Shown here: positions 53,333-61,970 of the stretch, piece after piece
Layout: every line of letters starts with the position of its first letter
Position numbering within the stretch: the first letter of the stretch is position 1
Notes under the pieces: generated by a model
The model's database searches: none
Told to the model about the DNA's origin: nothing
Seen by the model: only the letters and a program-made list of their open reading frames with translations
Translations under genes and position numbers: made by a program
NCBI RefSeq assembly: GCF_000829695.1
Contig: NZ_BBNN01000032.1
Location: 1 to 64,000 of the forward strand
DNA length: 64,000 bases
Origin: Streptomyces sp. NBRC 110035
Lineage (GTDB): Bacteria; Actinomycetota; Actinomycetes; Streptomycetales; Streptomycetaceae
Direction of reading: 5' to 3'

Positions 53333-54412
53333 ATGGCCGACACCCCGCTTGACCTCACCCTGGACGCGGCGCTTCTGACCGCGCGGCTCGTCGACTTCCC
53401 GTCCGTCAGCGGCACGGAGAAGCCACTCGCGGACGCGATCGAATCCGCCCTGCGCTCCCTGCCGCACCTCACGGTCGACCGGTACGGCAACAACGTCGTG
53501 GCCCGTACGAACCTGGGGCGCGAGGAGCGCGTGATCCTCGCCGGTCACATCGACACGGTCCCGATCGCGGACAACGTCCCCTCCCGGCTCGACGAGGACG
53601 GCGTGCTGTGGGGCTGCGGAACCTGCGACATGAAGGCGGGCGTGGCCGTCCAGCTGCGCATCGCGGCCACCGTCCCCGAGCCCAACCGGGACCTGACCTT
53701 CATCTTCTACGACAACGAAGAAGTCGACGCGGACCTCAACGGCCTCAAGCACGTCGCCGAGCAGCGCCCCGACTGGCTGGAGGGCGACTTCGCGGTCCTC
53801 CTCGAGCCCTCCGACGGCCAGGTCGAGGGCGGCTGCCAGGGCACGCTCCGGGTGCTCCTGAAGACCACCGGCGAACGTGCCCACTCCGCGCGCGCCTGGA
53901 TGGGCTCCAACGCGATCCACGCGGCGTCCCCCGTCCTCGCCCGCCTCGCCTCCTACGAGCCGCGTCACCCGGTGATCGACGGCCTGGAGTACCGCGAGGG
54001 CCTGAACGCGGTGGGCATCTCCGGGGGCGTGGCCGGCAACGTCATCCCCGACGAGTGCGTCGTCACCGTCAACTTCCGCTACGCCCCCGACCGCTCGGAG
54101 GCCGACGCCCTCGCCCACGTCCGCGAGGTCTTCGCCGACTGCGGCGTGAGCGAGTTCGTCGTCGACGACCACAGCGGCGCGGCCCTGCCCGGCCTCTCCC
54201 ACCCGGCCGCGGCCGCCTTCATCGAGGCGGTGGGCGGCACCCCGCAGCCCAAGTACGGCTGGACGGACGTCTCCCGCTTCTCCGCGCTCGGCGTCCCGGC
54301 CGTCAACTACGGCCCCGGCAACCCGCACTTGGCGCACAAGCGGGACGAACGCGTGGAGACGGCGAAGATCGTCGCGGGGGAGGAGCGGCTGCGGACCTGG
54401 CTGACCGCGTGA
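53333..54412 (+). CDS. dapE: Succinyl-diaminopimelate desuccinylase DapE
   Basis: This 359-aa M20-family zinc amidohydrolase releases LL-diaminopimelate in lysine and cell-wall synthesis. Metal-site residues are seen in LAGHIDTVP, CGTCDMKAG and FYDNEEVD. The dimerisation domain lies in the middle and the end is LAHKRDERVE. Start ATG 53333. The promoter must lie in the short gap shared with the lysozyme-fold gene. Confidence 0.95.
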   Translation: MADTPLDLTLDAALLTARLVDFPSVSGTEKPLADAIESALRSLPHLTVDRYGNNVVARTNLGREERVILAGHIDTVPIADNVPSRLDEDGVLWGCGTCDMKAGVAVQLRIAATVPEPNRDLTFIFYDNEEVDADLNGLKHVAEQRPDWLEGDFAVLLEPSDGQVEGGCQGTLRVLLKTTGERAHSARAWMGSNAIHAASPVLARLASYEPRHPVIDGLEYREGLNAVGISGGVAGNVIPDECVVTVNFRYAPDRSEADALAHVREVFADCGVSEFVVDDHSGAALPGLSHPAAAAFIEAVGGTPQPKYGWTDVSRFSALGVPAVNYGPGNPHLAHKRDERVETAKIVAGEERLRTWLTA

Positions 54413-54568
54413 GTACGCCGCCCTGCCAGGGCGTTTGGAACGCTTCCCCGCGGACATGCTGACGTCCCCCAGACGTAACCCGTGTGGATCTACGCTGAAG
54501 TGGAACGACCTCTCCCCCGGACCTCGACCTCTTCCGAGCGGGGGAGACCGCAACCGGAGGGAGCACAT

Positions 54569-55327
54569 ATGGCTACTGGCAACCCCGAGGGCAAGCAGAG
54601 CCCACCGGAGGAGCGGCGGCTGGGTCCGGTGCTCCGCAGGCGGGGCCAGGTCCAGGCGAGCACCACGGACCAGCGGCTGCTGGACGGGCGCGCGCCCTCG
54701 GACTGGGTGCACACCGACCCCTGGCGGGTGCTGCGCATCCAGGCGGAGTTCATCGAGGGCTTCGGCACCCTCGCCGAGCTGCCGCCCGCCATCAGCGTCT
54801 TCGGCTCGGCACGCACCCCGGTGGACTCACCGGAGTACGAGGCCGGCGTCCGACTCGGCCGGGGCCTGGTCGAGGCGGGCTTCGCCGTCATCACCGGCGG
54901 CGGCCCCGGGGCCATGGAGTCGGCCAACAAGGGCGCCTGCGAAGCCAACGGCGTCTCGGTCGGCCTCGGCATCGAGCTGCCCTTCGAACAGGGGCTCAAC
55001 AGCTACGTCGACATCGGCCTGAACTTCCGGTACTTCTTCGTCCGCAAGCTGATGTTCGTCAAGTACTCGCAGGGCTTCGTCGTCCTGCCCGGCGGCCTCG
55101 GCACCCTCGACGAACTCTTCGAGGCGCTGACCCTGGTCCAGACGCAGAAGATCACCCAGTTCCCCATCGTCCTGTTCGGCACCGAGTACTGGGGCGGCCT
55201 GGTCGACTGGCTGCGCAACACGGTCATCGCCCAGGGCAAGGCAGCCGACAAGGACCTCCTCCTCATCCACGTCACGGACGACGTGGAGGAAGCGGTGGCC
55301 CTGGTCTCGAAGGAAGCGGGCCGCTGA
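54569..55327 (+). CDS. LOG-family (TIGR00730) nucleotide-binding protein
   Basis: This 252-aa Rossmann-fold protein has the family motifs GGGPGAME and PGGLGTLDELFE. Members include cytokinin-activating phosphoribohydrolases that release a base from nucleoside monophosphates. The N-terminal 60 residues or so are an extension typical of actinobacterial homologues. ATG 54569 has GGAGGGAGC upstream. It is 156 bases from dapE and on the same strand. The bacterial role is uncertain. Confidence 0.9.
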   Translation: MATGNPEGKQSPPEERRLGPVLRRRGQVQASTTDQRLLDGRAPSDWVHTDPWRVLRIQAEFIEGFGTLAELPPAISVFGSARTPVDSPEYEAGVRLGRGLVEAGFAVITGGGPGAMESANKGACEANGVSVGLGIELPFEQGLNSYVDIGLNFRYFFVRKLMFVKYSQGFVVLPGGLGTLDELFEALTLVQTQKITQFPIVLFGTEYWGGLVDWLRNTVIAQGKAADKDLLLIHVTDDVEEAVALVSKEAGR

Positions 55328-55360
55328 GGACCGCCCCTTGACCGACCGGAAGCCGACGCG

Positions 55361-55556
55361 GGCGGGCGCGGCCCCCGGTCCATTTCTCGATCGGCCGAGT
55401 GTCGGGGTGGGCCCGGGTGGTTTTCGGACGGCTTTCCGGCCGGCCGACTACCGGTGTGGGCGGGCGCGGTCTCCGGTCCACCTTCCGACCGGCCGCCTGC
55501 CGGGAGGGGCCCGGGTGGTTTTCGGATCACCTTTCGACCGGCCGAGTCGGGTGGTG
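55361..55556. repeat. Two imperfect 98-base tandem copies
   Basis: Two units (55361-55458 and 55459-55556) share GGCGGGCGCGG at the start, and GCCCGGGTGGTTTTCGGA recurs 98 bases apart at 55411 and 55509, with GACCGGCCG-type segments in between. The rest of the 358-base gap between the LOG gene and folP is a GC-rich continuation with no recognised gene. Confidence 0.75.
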
Positions 55557-55685
55557 GGGGGCACAGGCCGGGTTCCAGGGGCGGAGTTCTCGGCGGGGTC
55601 CGGGGTGGAGCCCTCTGCCCGGGGTCCGGGGGCGGGGCGGACGAAGTGGGCGTAGGGGCAGGACCGTTCCCCCCGGGGCGGAGCC

Positions 55686-56546
55686 CTACGCCAGCCCCCG
55701 CCGGGCCACCGCCGGCGGGCGATGGCCCGCGATCGACGCCACCATGTCCAGCACCTGCCGCGTCTCCGCCACCTCGTGCACCCGGTACACCCGCGCCCCC
55801 AACCACGCCGACACCGCGGTCGTCGCCAACGTCCCCAGCAGCCGCTCCCTGACCGGCCGGTCCAACGTCTCGCCGACGAAGTCCTTGTTGGACAGCGACA
55901 CCAGCACAGGCCACCCGGTGGCGACCATCTCGTCCAGCCGCCGCGTCGCCTCGAGACTGTGCCGGGTGTTCTTGCCGAAGTCGTGCCCGGGGTCGATCAT
56001 CACCGACTCCCGCGGCACACCCAGGGACACCGCACGCTCCGCCAGCCCCAGCGTCCGTTCCAGGATGTCGGCCATCACGTCCTCGTACTCCACCCGGTGC
56101 GGCCGGGTCCGCGGCGGCGCGCCTCCCGCGTGGGTGCACACCAGCCCGGCGCCGTACCGCGCGGCGACCTCCGCGAGCCGCGGATCGACCCCGCCCCAGG
56201 CATCGTTCAGTACATCCGCCCCCGCCTCGCACACGGCCTCGCCGACCTCGTGCCGCCAGGTGTCCACACTGATCACGACGTCCGGGAAGCGCCGCCGCAC
56301 CTCGGCGACGAAACCGACCGTCCGCCGCGCCTCCTCCTCGGCGGACACCTCCTCGCCCGGCCCGGCCTTCACCCCGCCGACGTCGATGATCGCGGCGCCC
56401 TCGGCCACCGCCTGCTCCACGCGTGCGAGCGCCGGTTCGTCGCGGAAGGTCGCGCCCCGGTCGTAGAAGGAGTCCGGGGTCCGGTTCACGATCGCCATGA
56501 TCACCGGCTCGTGCGGTGCGAATTCCCGCCTGCCCAGCCTGAGCAT
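55686..56546 (-). CDS. folP: Dihydropteroate synthase-like protein (FolP2 type)
   Basis: This 286-aa TIM-barrel protein has the pterin-binding motifs VNRTPDSFYDRGATF, IIDVGGVKAGPGEE, VLNDAWGG and MIDPGHDFGKN. ATG 56546 is chosen; a longer frame upstream lacks family sequence. It belongs to the second FolP branch, the one near dapE and tag in mycobacteria. Those homologues may lack true dihydropteroate synthase activity, so this one's activity is uncertain. Confidence 0.88.
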   Translation of the reverse strand: MLRLGRREFAPHEPVIMAIVNRTPDSFYDRGATFRDEPALARVEQAVAEGAAIIDVGGVKAGPGEEVSAEEEARRTVGFVAEVRRRFPDVVISVDTWRHEVGEAVCEAGADVLNDAWGGVDPRLAEVAARYGAGLVCTHAGGAPPRTRPHRVEYEDVMADILERTLGLAERAVSLGVPRESVMIDPGHDFGKNTRHSLEATRRLDEMVATGWPVLVSLSNKDFVGETLDRPVRERLLGTLATTAVSAWLGARVYRVHEVAETRQVLDMVASIAGHRPPAVARRGLA

Positions 56547-56707
56547 CCCCTGAGACCTCTCCTCGTTCGGTTCCTCGTCGGGTCCGGTCCGCGGCCGTAC
56601 CCGGCCGTCTGCGATCCCGACTGTCAGACTCGCATGGCACGATCGGAGCCACACATCCGACTCCGGCCCGACTCAACCCTCCCGATCCAACCCTGGGGAC
56701 CTCAGCG

Positions 56708-57070
56708 ATGGTTATGTTCCTGTTCCTGGTCGTCGCGCTCGCCGTCGTGGTCGCCGCGGTGACCCTCGCGGTGGTGGGCGGCGGGGAGAGCGGCCCGCTG
56801 CCCGACGCGGACCCCGACCGCCTGAGGGACACCCTGCCGCTGGACCGCCCGGTCAGCCGCGCGGACGTGGACGCCCTCCGCTTCCCGCTCGCCGCCCGCG
56901 GCTACCGCATGGCCGACGTGGACGACGCGCTGAGCCGCCTCGGCGCCGAACTCGCCGAGCGCGACGCCCGGATCGCCGACATGGAGTCCGCGCTGGCCGG
57001 TGCCCGTGCCGTCGCGGCCCACATCGCCCCGGACAAGCCCGACGCCCGCCAGGAGGGAGACCAGCCGTGA
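56708..57070 (+). CDS. Small DivIVA-like membrane-anchored protein
   Basis: This 120-aa protein has one N-terminal membrane segment (VMFLFLVVALAVVVAAVTLAV). A DivIVA-type motif follows (PVSRADVDALRFPLAARGYR, then DDALSRLGAEL) and then a short coiled-coil stretch. Start ATG 56708. Its stop overlaps the start of tag by 4 bases. It is the counterpart of the small gene found before tag in mycobacteria. It may link to polar growth, but this is inferred. Confidence 0.85.
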   Translation: MVMFLFLVVALAVVVAAVTLAVVGGGESGPLPDADPDRLRDTLPLDRPVSRADVDALRFPLAARGYRMADVDDALSRLGAELAERDARIADMESALAGARAVAAHIAPDKPDARQEGDQP

Positions 57071-57651
57071 CCGACAAAGCCGCCCTCGCCGGCCCGGACG
57101 GCGCTCCGCGCTGCCCCTGGGCCCTGTCCACCGAGGACTACATCGCCTACCACGACGAGGAGTGGGGCCGCCCGGTCCACGGGGACGACGCCCTGTTCGA
57201 GCGCCTCAGCCTGGAGGCCTTCCAGTCCGGCCTGTCGTGGCTCACGATCCTGCGCCGCCGTGCCGGCTTCCGTACCGCCTTCGCCGGCTTCCGGATCGCG
57301 GCCGTCGCGGAGTTCACCGACGCCGACCGGGAGCGTCTGCTCGCCGACGCCGGCATCATCCGCAATCGCGCCAAGATCGACGCGACCCTGGGCAACGCGC
57401 GGGTGCTGGCCGGGTGGGCGCCCGGCGACCTGGACGCCCTGATCTGGTCGCACGCCCCCGACCCGGCCGGCCGCCCGGCCCCGGCGGCCCTCACCGACGT
57501 CCCCGCGGTCACCCCCGAGTCGACGGCGCTGTCCAAGGCCCTGAAGAAGCAGGGCCTGCGCTTCGTCGGCCCGACCACGGCGTACGCGCTGATGCAGGCC
57601 TGCGGCCTGGTCGACGACCACCTGAAGGACTGCGTGGCCCGACGGACCTGA
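57067..57651 (+). CDS. tag: DNA-3-methyladenine glycosylase I
   Basis: This 194-aa base-excision repair enzyme removes 3-methyladenine. Zinc-binding residues correspond to C16, H29, H185 and C189, the last two in DDHLKDC. The HhH-related core includes EWGRPVHGDD and the SLEAFQSGLSWLTIL segment. The start is GTG 57067, coupled to the DivIVA-like gene by overlap. A convergent hairpin follows. Confidence 0.94.
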   Translation: MTDKAALAGPDGAPRCPWALSTEDYIAYHDEEWGRPVHGDDALFERLSLEAFQSGLSWLTILRRRAGFRTAFAGFRIAAVAEFTDADRERLLADAGIIRNRAKIDATLGNARVLAGWAPGDLDALIWSHAPDPAGRPAPAALTDVPAVTPESTALSKALKKQGLRFVGPTTAYALMQACGLVDDHLKDCVARRT

Positions 57652-57661
57652 GCCGCGGAGG

Positions 57662-57688
57662 CGGGCGGCCCCCGCCGCGGGCCGCCCG
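57662..57688. terminator. Convergent 10-bp hairpin between tag and the enoyl-CoA hydratase gene
   Basis: A perfect stem (57662-57671 with 57679-57688) has a 7-base loop and lies in the 55-base gap between two convergent genes. Confidence 0.8.
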
Positions 57689-57706
57689 GCACCTTCCGTT
57701 CCCCGG

Positions 57707-58510
57707 TCAGCGCCCCTGGTACTTCGGCTTCTCCTTGTTGACGAAGGCCTGCACGGCGATCGTGTGGTCCTCGGAGGCACCTGCCCGGGTCTGGAGCTCG
57801 TCCTCCTTCTCCAGGGCCTCCTCCAGGGAGTGGGTGAGCCCGTACGCCACCGACTCCTTCAGCGCCGCGTACGCCACCGTCGGTCCCGCGGCCAGCGCCC
57901 GCGCCGTCTTCCGGGCCTCCGCGCGCAGGTCGGCGGCCGGGACCAGCCGGTTCGCGATCCCGAGGTCGTACGCCTCCTGGGCCGTGATGCTGCGGGGGAA
58001 GAGCAGCAGGTCGGTGGCGCGGCCCGGGCCGACGACCCGCGGCAGCGTCCAGGAGATCCCGGAGTCGGCGGTCAGCGCGACCCCGGCGAACGACGTGTTG
58101 AACGCCGCCGTGTCGGCCACGATCCGGTAGTCCGCCGCCAGCGCGAAGCCGAAGCCCGCCCCGGCCGCGACCCCGTTCACCGCGGCGACCACCGGTTTCG
58201 CGGCCCCGGCGAGCGCCTTCACGATCGGGTTGTAGTGCTCGCGCACCGTGCTCATCGTGCGCCGGCCGCCGTCCTCGCGGTCGGCGGCCAGCAGCCCGAT
58301 GTGCTCCTTGAGGTCCTGCCCGACACAGAACGCCCGGCCGCCGGCCGCGGTCAGCAGCACGGCCCGTACGCCGTCGTCGTCCGCGGCGGCCAGGACCGCG
58401 TCCCGGAGCGCGACCTTCGCCGCCACGTTCAGCGCGTTCATCGCCTCCGGGCGGTTCAGCGTGATCGTCGCGAGTCCGTCGCTCACCTCGTAGAGCACGG
58501 TGTCGGCCAT
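57707..58510 (-). CDS. Enoyl-CoA hydratase/isomerase
   Basis: This 267-aa crotonase-fold protein has the oxyanion-hole segments AFCVGQDLKE and NGVAAGAGFGFALAADYRI. Residues at the positions of the two catalytic glutamates of hydratases are not both acidic (Asp in TADSG). The activity may therefore be an isomerase, as in PaaG-type proteins. ATG 58510 has GGAGGGAC upstream. The pathway is not indicated by neighbours. Confidence 0.88.
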   Translation of the reverse strand: MADTVLYEVSDGLATITLNRPEAMNALNVAAKVALRDAVLAAADDDGVRAVLLTAAGGRAFCVGQDLKEHIGLLAADREDGGRRTMSTVREHYNPIVKALAGAAKPVVAAVNGVAAGAGFGFALAADYRIVADTAAFNTSFAGVALTADSGISWTLPRVVGPGRATDLLLFPRSITAQEAYDLGIANRLVPAADLRAEARKTARALAAGPTVAYAALKESVAYGLTHSLEEALEKEDELQTRAGASEDHTIAVQAFVNKEKPKYQGR

Positions 58511-58888
58511 GGTGTGTCCCTCCGCGTCGCAGCTCGTGGACCTACTCGTCAGTACGTCCCTGTGCAGGACAGCATGACGGAGATCGACGGCGGTGGAGCG
58601 GAGCCCGCATGTGACCTGCGTCAAAGAATTCCGGTGCGTTTTCCGTCGGTGGGGCGGTGTGCGGTGGCGCAGTGTCGCAGCCACATCGCCGAATTGGGTG
58701 GTTTTGCTCGCGCGCGTTGCCCAAGCGATGCCGACCGATGTTGGTCATCGGGTCCTGAGATGCGGGATAATGGTCTGGAAGCAATGTGTTCGATGCCGGT
58801 GGCGTGTGTCCTGCTTCAAGGACCGCAGGTGCCCTTCAGTGGGCCGTCGGCTAGACGGTTGAGCTGGGTTTCAGGAAGGGGAACGAGC
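58511..58888. promoter_or_regulatory. 378-base divergent intergenic region with a probable promoter
   Basis: No gene is seen. For the rightward DUF3117 gene, a GATAAT -10 box at 58766-58771 with TTGGTC at 58741-58746 (spacing 19) is the best promoter candidate, giving a leader of over 100 bases. GC content is locally lower at 58620-58780. The leftward hydratase gene probably has its promoter near 58530-58600. Confidence 0.5.
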
Positions 58889-59056
58889 ATGGCGGCCATG
58901 AAGCCGCGGACGGGTGATGGCCCGCTCGAGGTGACCAAGGAGGGGCGGGGCATCGTCATGCGCGTTCCGCTCGAAGGCGGCGGTCGGCTCGTCGTCGAGC
59001 TGACCCCGGATGAGGCCGGCGCGCTCGGCGACGCCCTCAAGAAGGTCGTCGGCTGA
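58889..59056 (+). CDS. DUF3117 small conserved protein
   Basis: This 55-aa protein, MAAMKPRTGDGPLEVTKEGR at the start and LTPDEAGALGDALKKVVG at the end, is highly conserved across actinobacteria. ATG 58889 has AAGGGGAAC upstream. It is monocistronic, with a long leader and a very strong terminator, as expected for an abundant small protein. Its function is unknown. Confidence 0.93.
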   Translation: MAAMKPRTGDGPLEVTKEGRGIVMRVPLEGGGRLVVELTPDEAGALGDALKKVVG

Positions 59057-59078
59057 CGCGCAAGCGACCATACCCCTT

Positions 59079-59116
59079 CAGTCGCCCCGGTGCCGCATGC
59101 GGCACCGGGGCGACTG
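59079..59116 (+). terminator. 38-base perfect palindrome, terminator of the DUF3117 gene
   Basis: Positions 59079-59097 and 59098-59116 are exact complements with no unpaired loop beyond the centre, followed by TCTG. It also faces the convergent O-methyltransferase gene. Confidence 0.9.
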
Positions 59117-59171
59117 TCTGCACAGGCCGGAGGAGGGGCGGGGTCCACCACCGGACACCCGCGGACGTCCG

Positions 59172-59804
59172 CTACCGCTTCACCGCGCAGAGCAGTCCGT
59201 CCCCCACGGGCAGCAGCGACGACACCATCTCCTGGCTCTCGCGCAGGGCCCGCACCAGTTCCCGCAGCCGCAGCACCTCGGTGGGCTGCGGACCGGAGTC
59301 CACCGTCCGGCCGTTCGCGAAGACCCCCTCGAAGGCGACCAGGCCTCCCGGACGCAGCAGACGCAACGACTCGGCGAGATAGTCCTGGTACTCGAGCCGG
59401 TCGCCGTCGCAGAAGACGAGGTCGTAGCCGGAGTCCGCGAGACGGGGCAGGACGTCCAGCGCCCGGCCCGGGATGAAGCGGGCCCTGTTGGCGGCGAAGC
59501 CCGCCGTGCGGAAGGCCTGGCGGGCCGACTGCTGGTGCTCCGGCTCCTGGTCGACCGTGGTCAGCACGCCGTCCGGCCGCATGCCGTGCAGCAGGTGGAT
59601 CCCGGAGACGCCGCAGCCGGTGCCGATCTCCGCGACCGCCTTGGCGTCCACGGTGGCCGCGAGCAACCGCAGGGCCGCACCCGTACCGGGCGACACCGAG
59701 CGCAGCCCTGCCTCACGGGCCCGGTCCCGGGCCCAGTGCAGCGCCTCGTCCTCGGCGACATAGGCGTCCGCGAACGCCCAGCTCGTCTGCCGGTTGGCGG
59801 TAAT
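59172..59804 (-). CDS. O-methyltransferase (family 3), probable ATT start
   Basis: This SAM-dependent catechol-type O-methyltransferase has motif AVAEIGTGCGVSGIHLL and YDLVFCDGDRLEYQDYL. The family sequence NRQTSWAFADAYVAEDEALH continues in frame well upstream of the first ATG/GTG/TTG (GTG 59696). The only well-placed start is ATT at 59804-59802, six bases after an AGGAG. With it the protein has 210 aa, close to homologues. The gene is divergent from the sigma factor gene, as in mycobacteria. Its substrate is unknown. Confidence 0.85.
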   Translation of the reverse strand: MTANRQTSWAFADAYVAEDEALHWARDRAREAGLRSVSPGTGAALRLLAATVDAKAVAEIGTGCGVSGIHLLHGMRPDGVLTTVDQEPEHQQSARQAFRTAGFAANRARFIPGRALDVLPRLADSGYDLVFCDGDRLEYQDYLAESLRLLRPGGLVAFEGVFANGRTVDSGPQPTEVLRLRELVRALRESQEMVSSLLPVGDGLLCAVKR

Positions 59805-60032
59805 GACCCTCTCCTGTCCCCGTGGTTGCCTCGGCGTGACTTTATCCGTTGACGCGGGGAACCCACTGATGGGACCGGTCGTTCACAGGGAAGAGCGAGC
59901 GGCGTGTGCCGTGGAGGGGGTGGGCGAATGAGCGAGGACACCGAGCAAGTACTGACGCAGGCGCACGAGCCGTGGCAGCCCGCATCAAATTCTCGTAAAA
60001 CCGCTTATCCGGAGCTAACGGGCGAGGTGGCT

Positions 60033-60806
60033 ATGGTAGGGGCTCCACCGGACACCATCAGAGCCGATAGGGGAGGTGCGGCTGCGCCTATGGATCGGGG
60101 GGGAGTGCTGAGGCGCTTCCTCGGATCGGCGGGCAGGCCGAAATCCGTGAACGACACAGCTGCTGACCACTGCCGCGCCGCTGACCCGGCCCAGACCGCG
60201 AGCTTCTCCACCGACGCGGACGGGCAGGCGTGGACTCCGCCCACGTGGGAGGAGATCGTCAGTATGCACAGCGGCCGGGTCTACCGGCTCGCCTACCGGC
60301 TCACCGGTAACCAGCACGACGCGGAGGACCTCACCCAGGAGGTCTTCGTCCGCGTCTTCCGCTCGCTGTCGACGTACACGCCGGGCACCTTCGAGGGCTG
60401 GCTGCACCGTATTACCACCAACCTCTTCCTGGACATGGTGCGCCGCAAGCAGCGCATCCGTTTCGACTCCCTGGGCGACGACGCGGCCGAGCGGCTCCCC
60501 AGCAAGGAGCCCACACCGCAGCAGGTCTTCAACGACACCCACTTCGACGCGGACGTCCAGCAGGCCCTCGACACGCTCGCGCCCGAGTTCCGCGCCGCGG
60601 TCGTCCTCTGCGACATCGAAGGCCTGTCGTACGAGGAGATCGCCGCGACCCTCGGAGTCAAGCTCGGCACGGTCCGGTCCCGGATCCACCGCGGGCGCTC
60701 CCAGCTGCGCAAGGCCCTCGCCCACCGCTCGCCCCAGGCGCGCGCGGAGCGCCGCTCCTTCATGCCGCGTGTCCCCGCACTGGGAGGAGGGGGCGCGAGC
60801 ACGTGA
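60033..60806 (+). CDS. ECF sigma factor of the mycobacterial SigE type
   Basis: This RNA polymerase sigma factor has region 2 (RVYRLAYRLTGNQHDAEDL, TQEVFVRVFRS) and region 4 (GLSYEEIAATLGVKLGTVRS), and a long unstructured N-terminus. ATG 60033 has GAGGTGG upstream and gives 257 aa. ATG 59928, after GGAGGGGG, would give 292 aa. The bases at about 59985-60110 have low GC in third positions, so that part may be leader DNA. It overlaps the anti-sigma gene by 4 bases. It probably responds to envelope stress. It is not the S. coelicolor protein called SigE. Confidence 0.9.
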   Translation: MVGAPPDTIRADRGGAAAPMDRGGVLRRFLGSAGRPKSVNDTAADHCRAADPAQTASFSTDADGQAWTPPTWEEIVSMHSGRVYRLAYRLTGNQHDAEDLTQEVFVRVFRSLSTYTPGTFEGWLHRITTNLFLDMVRRKQRIRFDSLGDDAAERLPSKEPTPQQVFNDTHFDADVQQALDTLAPEFRAAVVLCDIEGLSYEEIAATLGVKLGTVRSRIHRGRSQLRKALAHRSPQARAERRSFMPRVPALGGGGAST

Positions 60807-61798
60807 GCGGTTCACGGCCGAAACCTGCCGAGGGACACCTCGCAGAGCAGCACCTGGGAGACCGCCTTTCCGCCCTGGTGGACGGGGAGCTCGGTCATGA
60901 CGCGCGTGAGCGCGTACTGGCGCACGTCGCCACCTGCGCGAAGTGCAAGTCGGAGGTGGACGCGCAGCGCCGCCTGAAGAACGTCTTCGCACAGGTCGCG
61001 CCCCCGCCCCCGTCCGAGAGCTTCCTGGCCCGTCTCCAGGGACTTCCCGCGGGCGGCGACCTCGGCGGCTCGCCGTCGGCCGGCGGAGGACTGCCGGGCG
61101 ACCCGCCCGTGCAGCTCGGCGGGATGCCCAGAACCTTCGGGGCCGACAGGCGCGGCGAGCGGTTCGAGTTCGCCTACACACCTGCCCGGCGGCCCGCCCC
61201 CCTGCTCGCTTCCCCGTCGGGCGCGGGCCGGGCGGACCAGGGCTTCCGCATCCACGACGTCGGCCGGCACGAGCAGGACCGGTCCTCCTCGCGCGGGATG
61301 CGGTTCGCCGCGGCGGCGGCGGGAGCGGTGTCCCTCGCGGCGATCGCCCTCGGCGGTGTCGCCACCGTCACCCCCACCGACGCGGAGGTCCGCGGTTCGG
61401 GCAGCGGCAGCAACGTGACGCCGCTGCGCACCCAGGGCGGCACGGCGGCGACGGCGCCCGAGTCCCAGCGACGCCGGGGCACCGCCCCGCTGCTGGGCCA
61501 GCTGCAGGGCCAGAGCGCGCCGGGCGGCACCCCGGCCGCCCCGACCCAGGCGTCCGCGCCGCTGCTCCCCGGGGTACCACCGCCCGCCCCCCGGCGCCAC
61601 AGCCCCCTGGCGGCCGTTCCCGTCATGGCCGGCGGGGCACCGATGGCCCCGCTGACAGCGCCGCTGACCCTGTCGGAGTGGGAGACGACCCCAGGGCTCA
61701 AGACCCCCGGCGCCTTCCCCGTCGCCGCCGTCTCGTCGCCCCCCGCCGGCGCGACCGCGGCGCCCGCCCCCGTCGCCTCCTCCCGCACCATCCGCTGA
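60803..61798 (+). CDS. Anti-sigma factor with zinc-finger (zf-HC2) domain, membrane protein
   Basis: This 331-aa RseA-like protein has a zinc-binding anti-sigma domain with H41, C45 and C48 (HVATCAKC) near the N-terminus. A low-complexity linker leads to one membrane segment (AAAAGAVSLAAIALGGVATV) and an extracellular Pro/Ala-rich tail. The start is GTG within the stop of the sigma gene, so both are made in a coupled ratio. It should hold the sigma factor at the membrane until a signal, perhaps via HtrA, releases it. Confidence 0.88.
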   Translation: MSGSRPKPAEGHLAEQHLGDRLSALVDGELGHDARERVLAHVATCAKCKSEVDAQRRLKNVFAQVAPPPPSESFLARLQGLPAGGDLGGSPSAGGGLPGDPPVQLGGMPRTFGADRRGERFEFAYTPARRPAPLLASPSGAGRADQGFRIHDVGRHEQDRSSSRGMRFAAAAAGAVSLAAIALGGVATVTPTDAEVRGSGSGSNVTPLRTQGGTAATAPESQRRRGTAPLLGQLQGQSAPGGTPAAPTQASAPLLPGVPPPAPRRHSPLAAVPVMAGGAPMAPLTAPLTLSEWETTPGLKTPGAFPVAAVSSPPAGATAAPAPVASSRTIR

Positions 61799-61970
61799 CC
61801 GGTGCGCAGGCCTGTGCACCGACCGCGTCCGCTGCGCACGGGCGTGCGAACCTGATTGAATCCAGGGGCGCGCCCAGGCCCATGCAGCCGGGCGCCGCAC
61901 CAGGAGAGTTCCTGCGCGGAGGCGTACGGAGCCACGGAGTCGACGATCTGCGGCCAGCTGTGGGGAGAGC

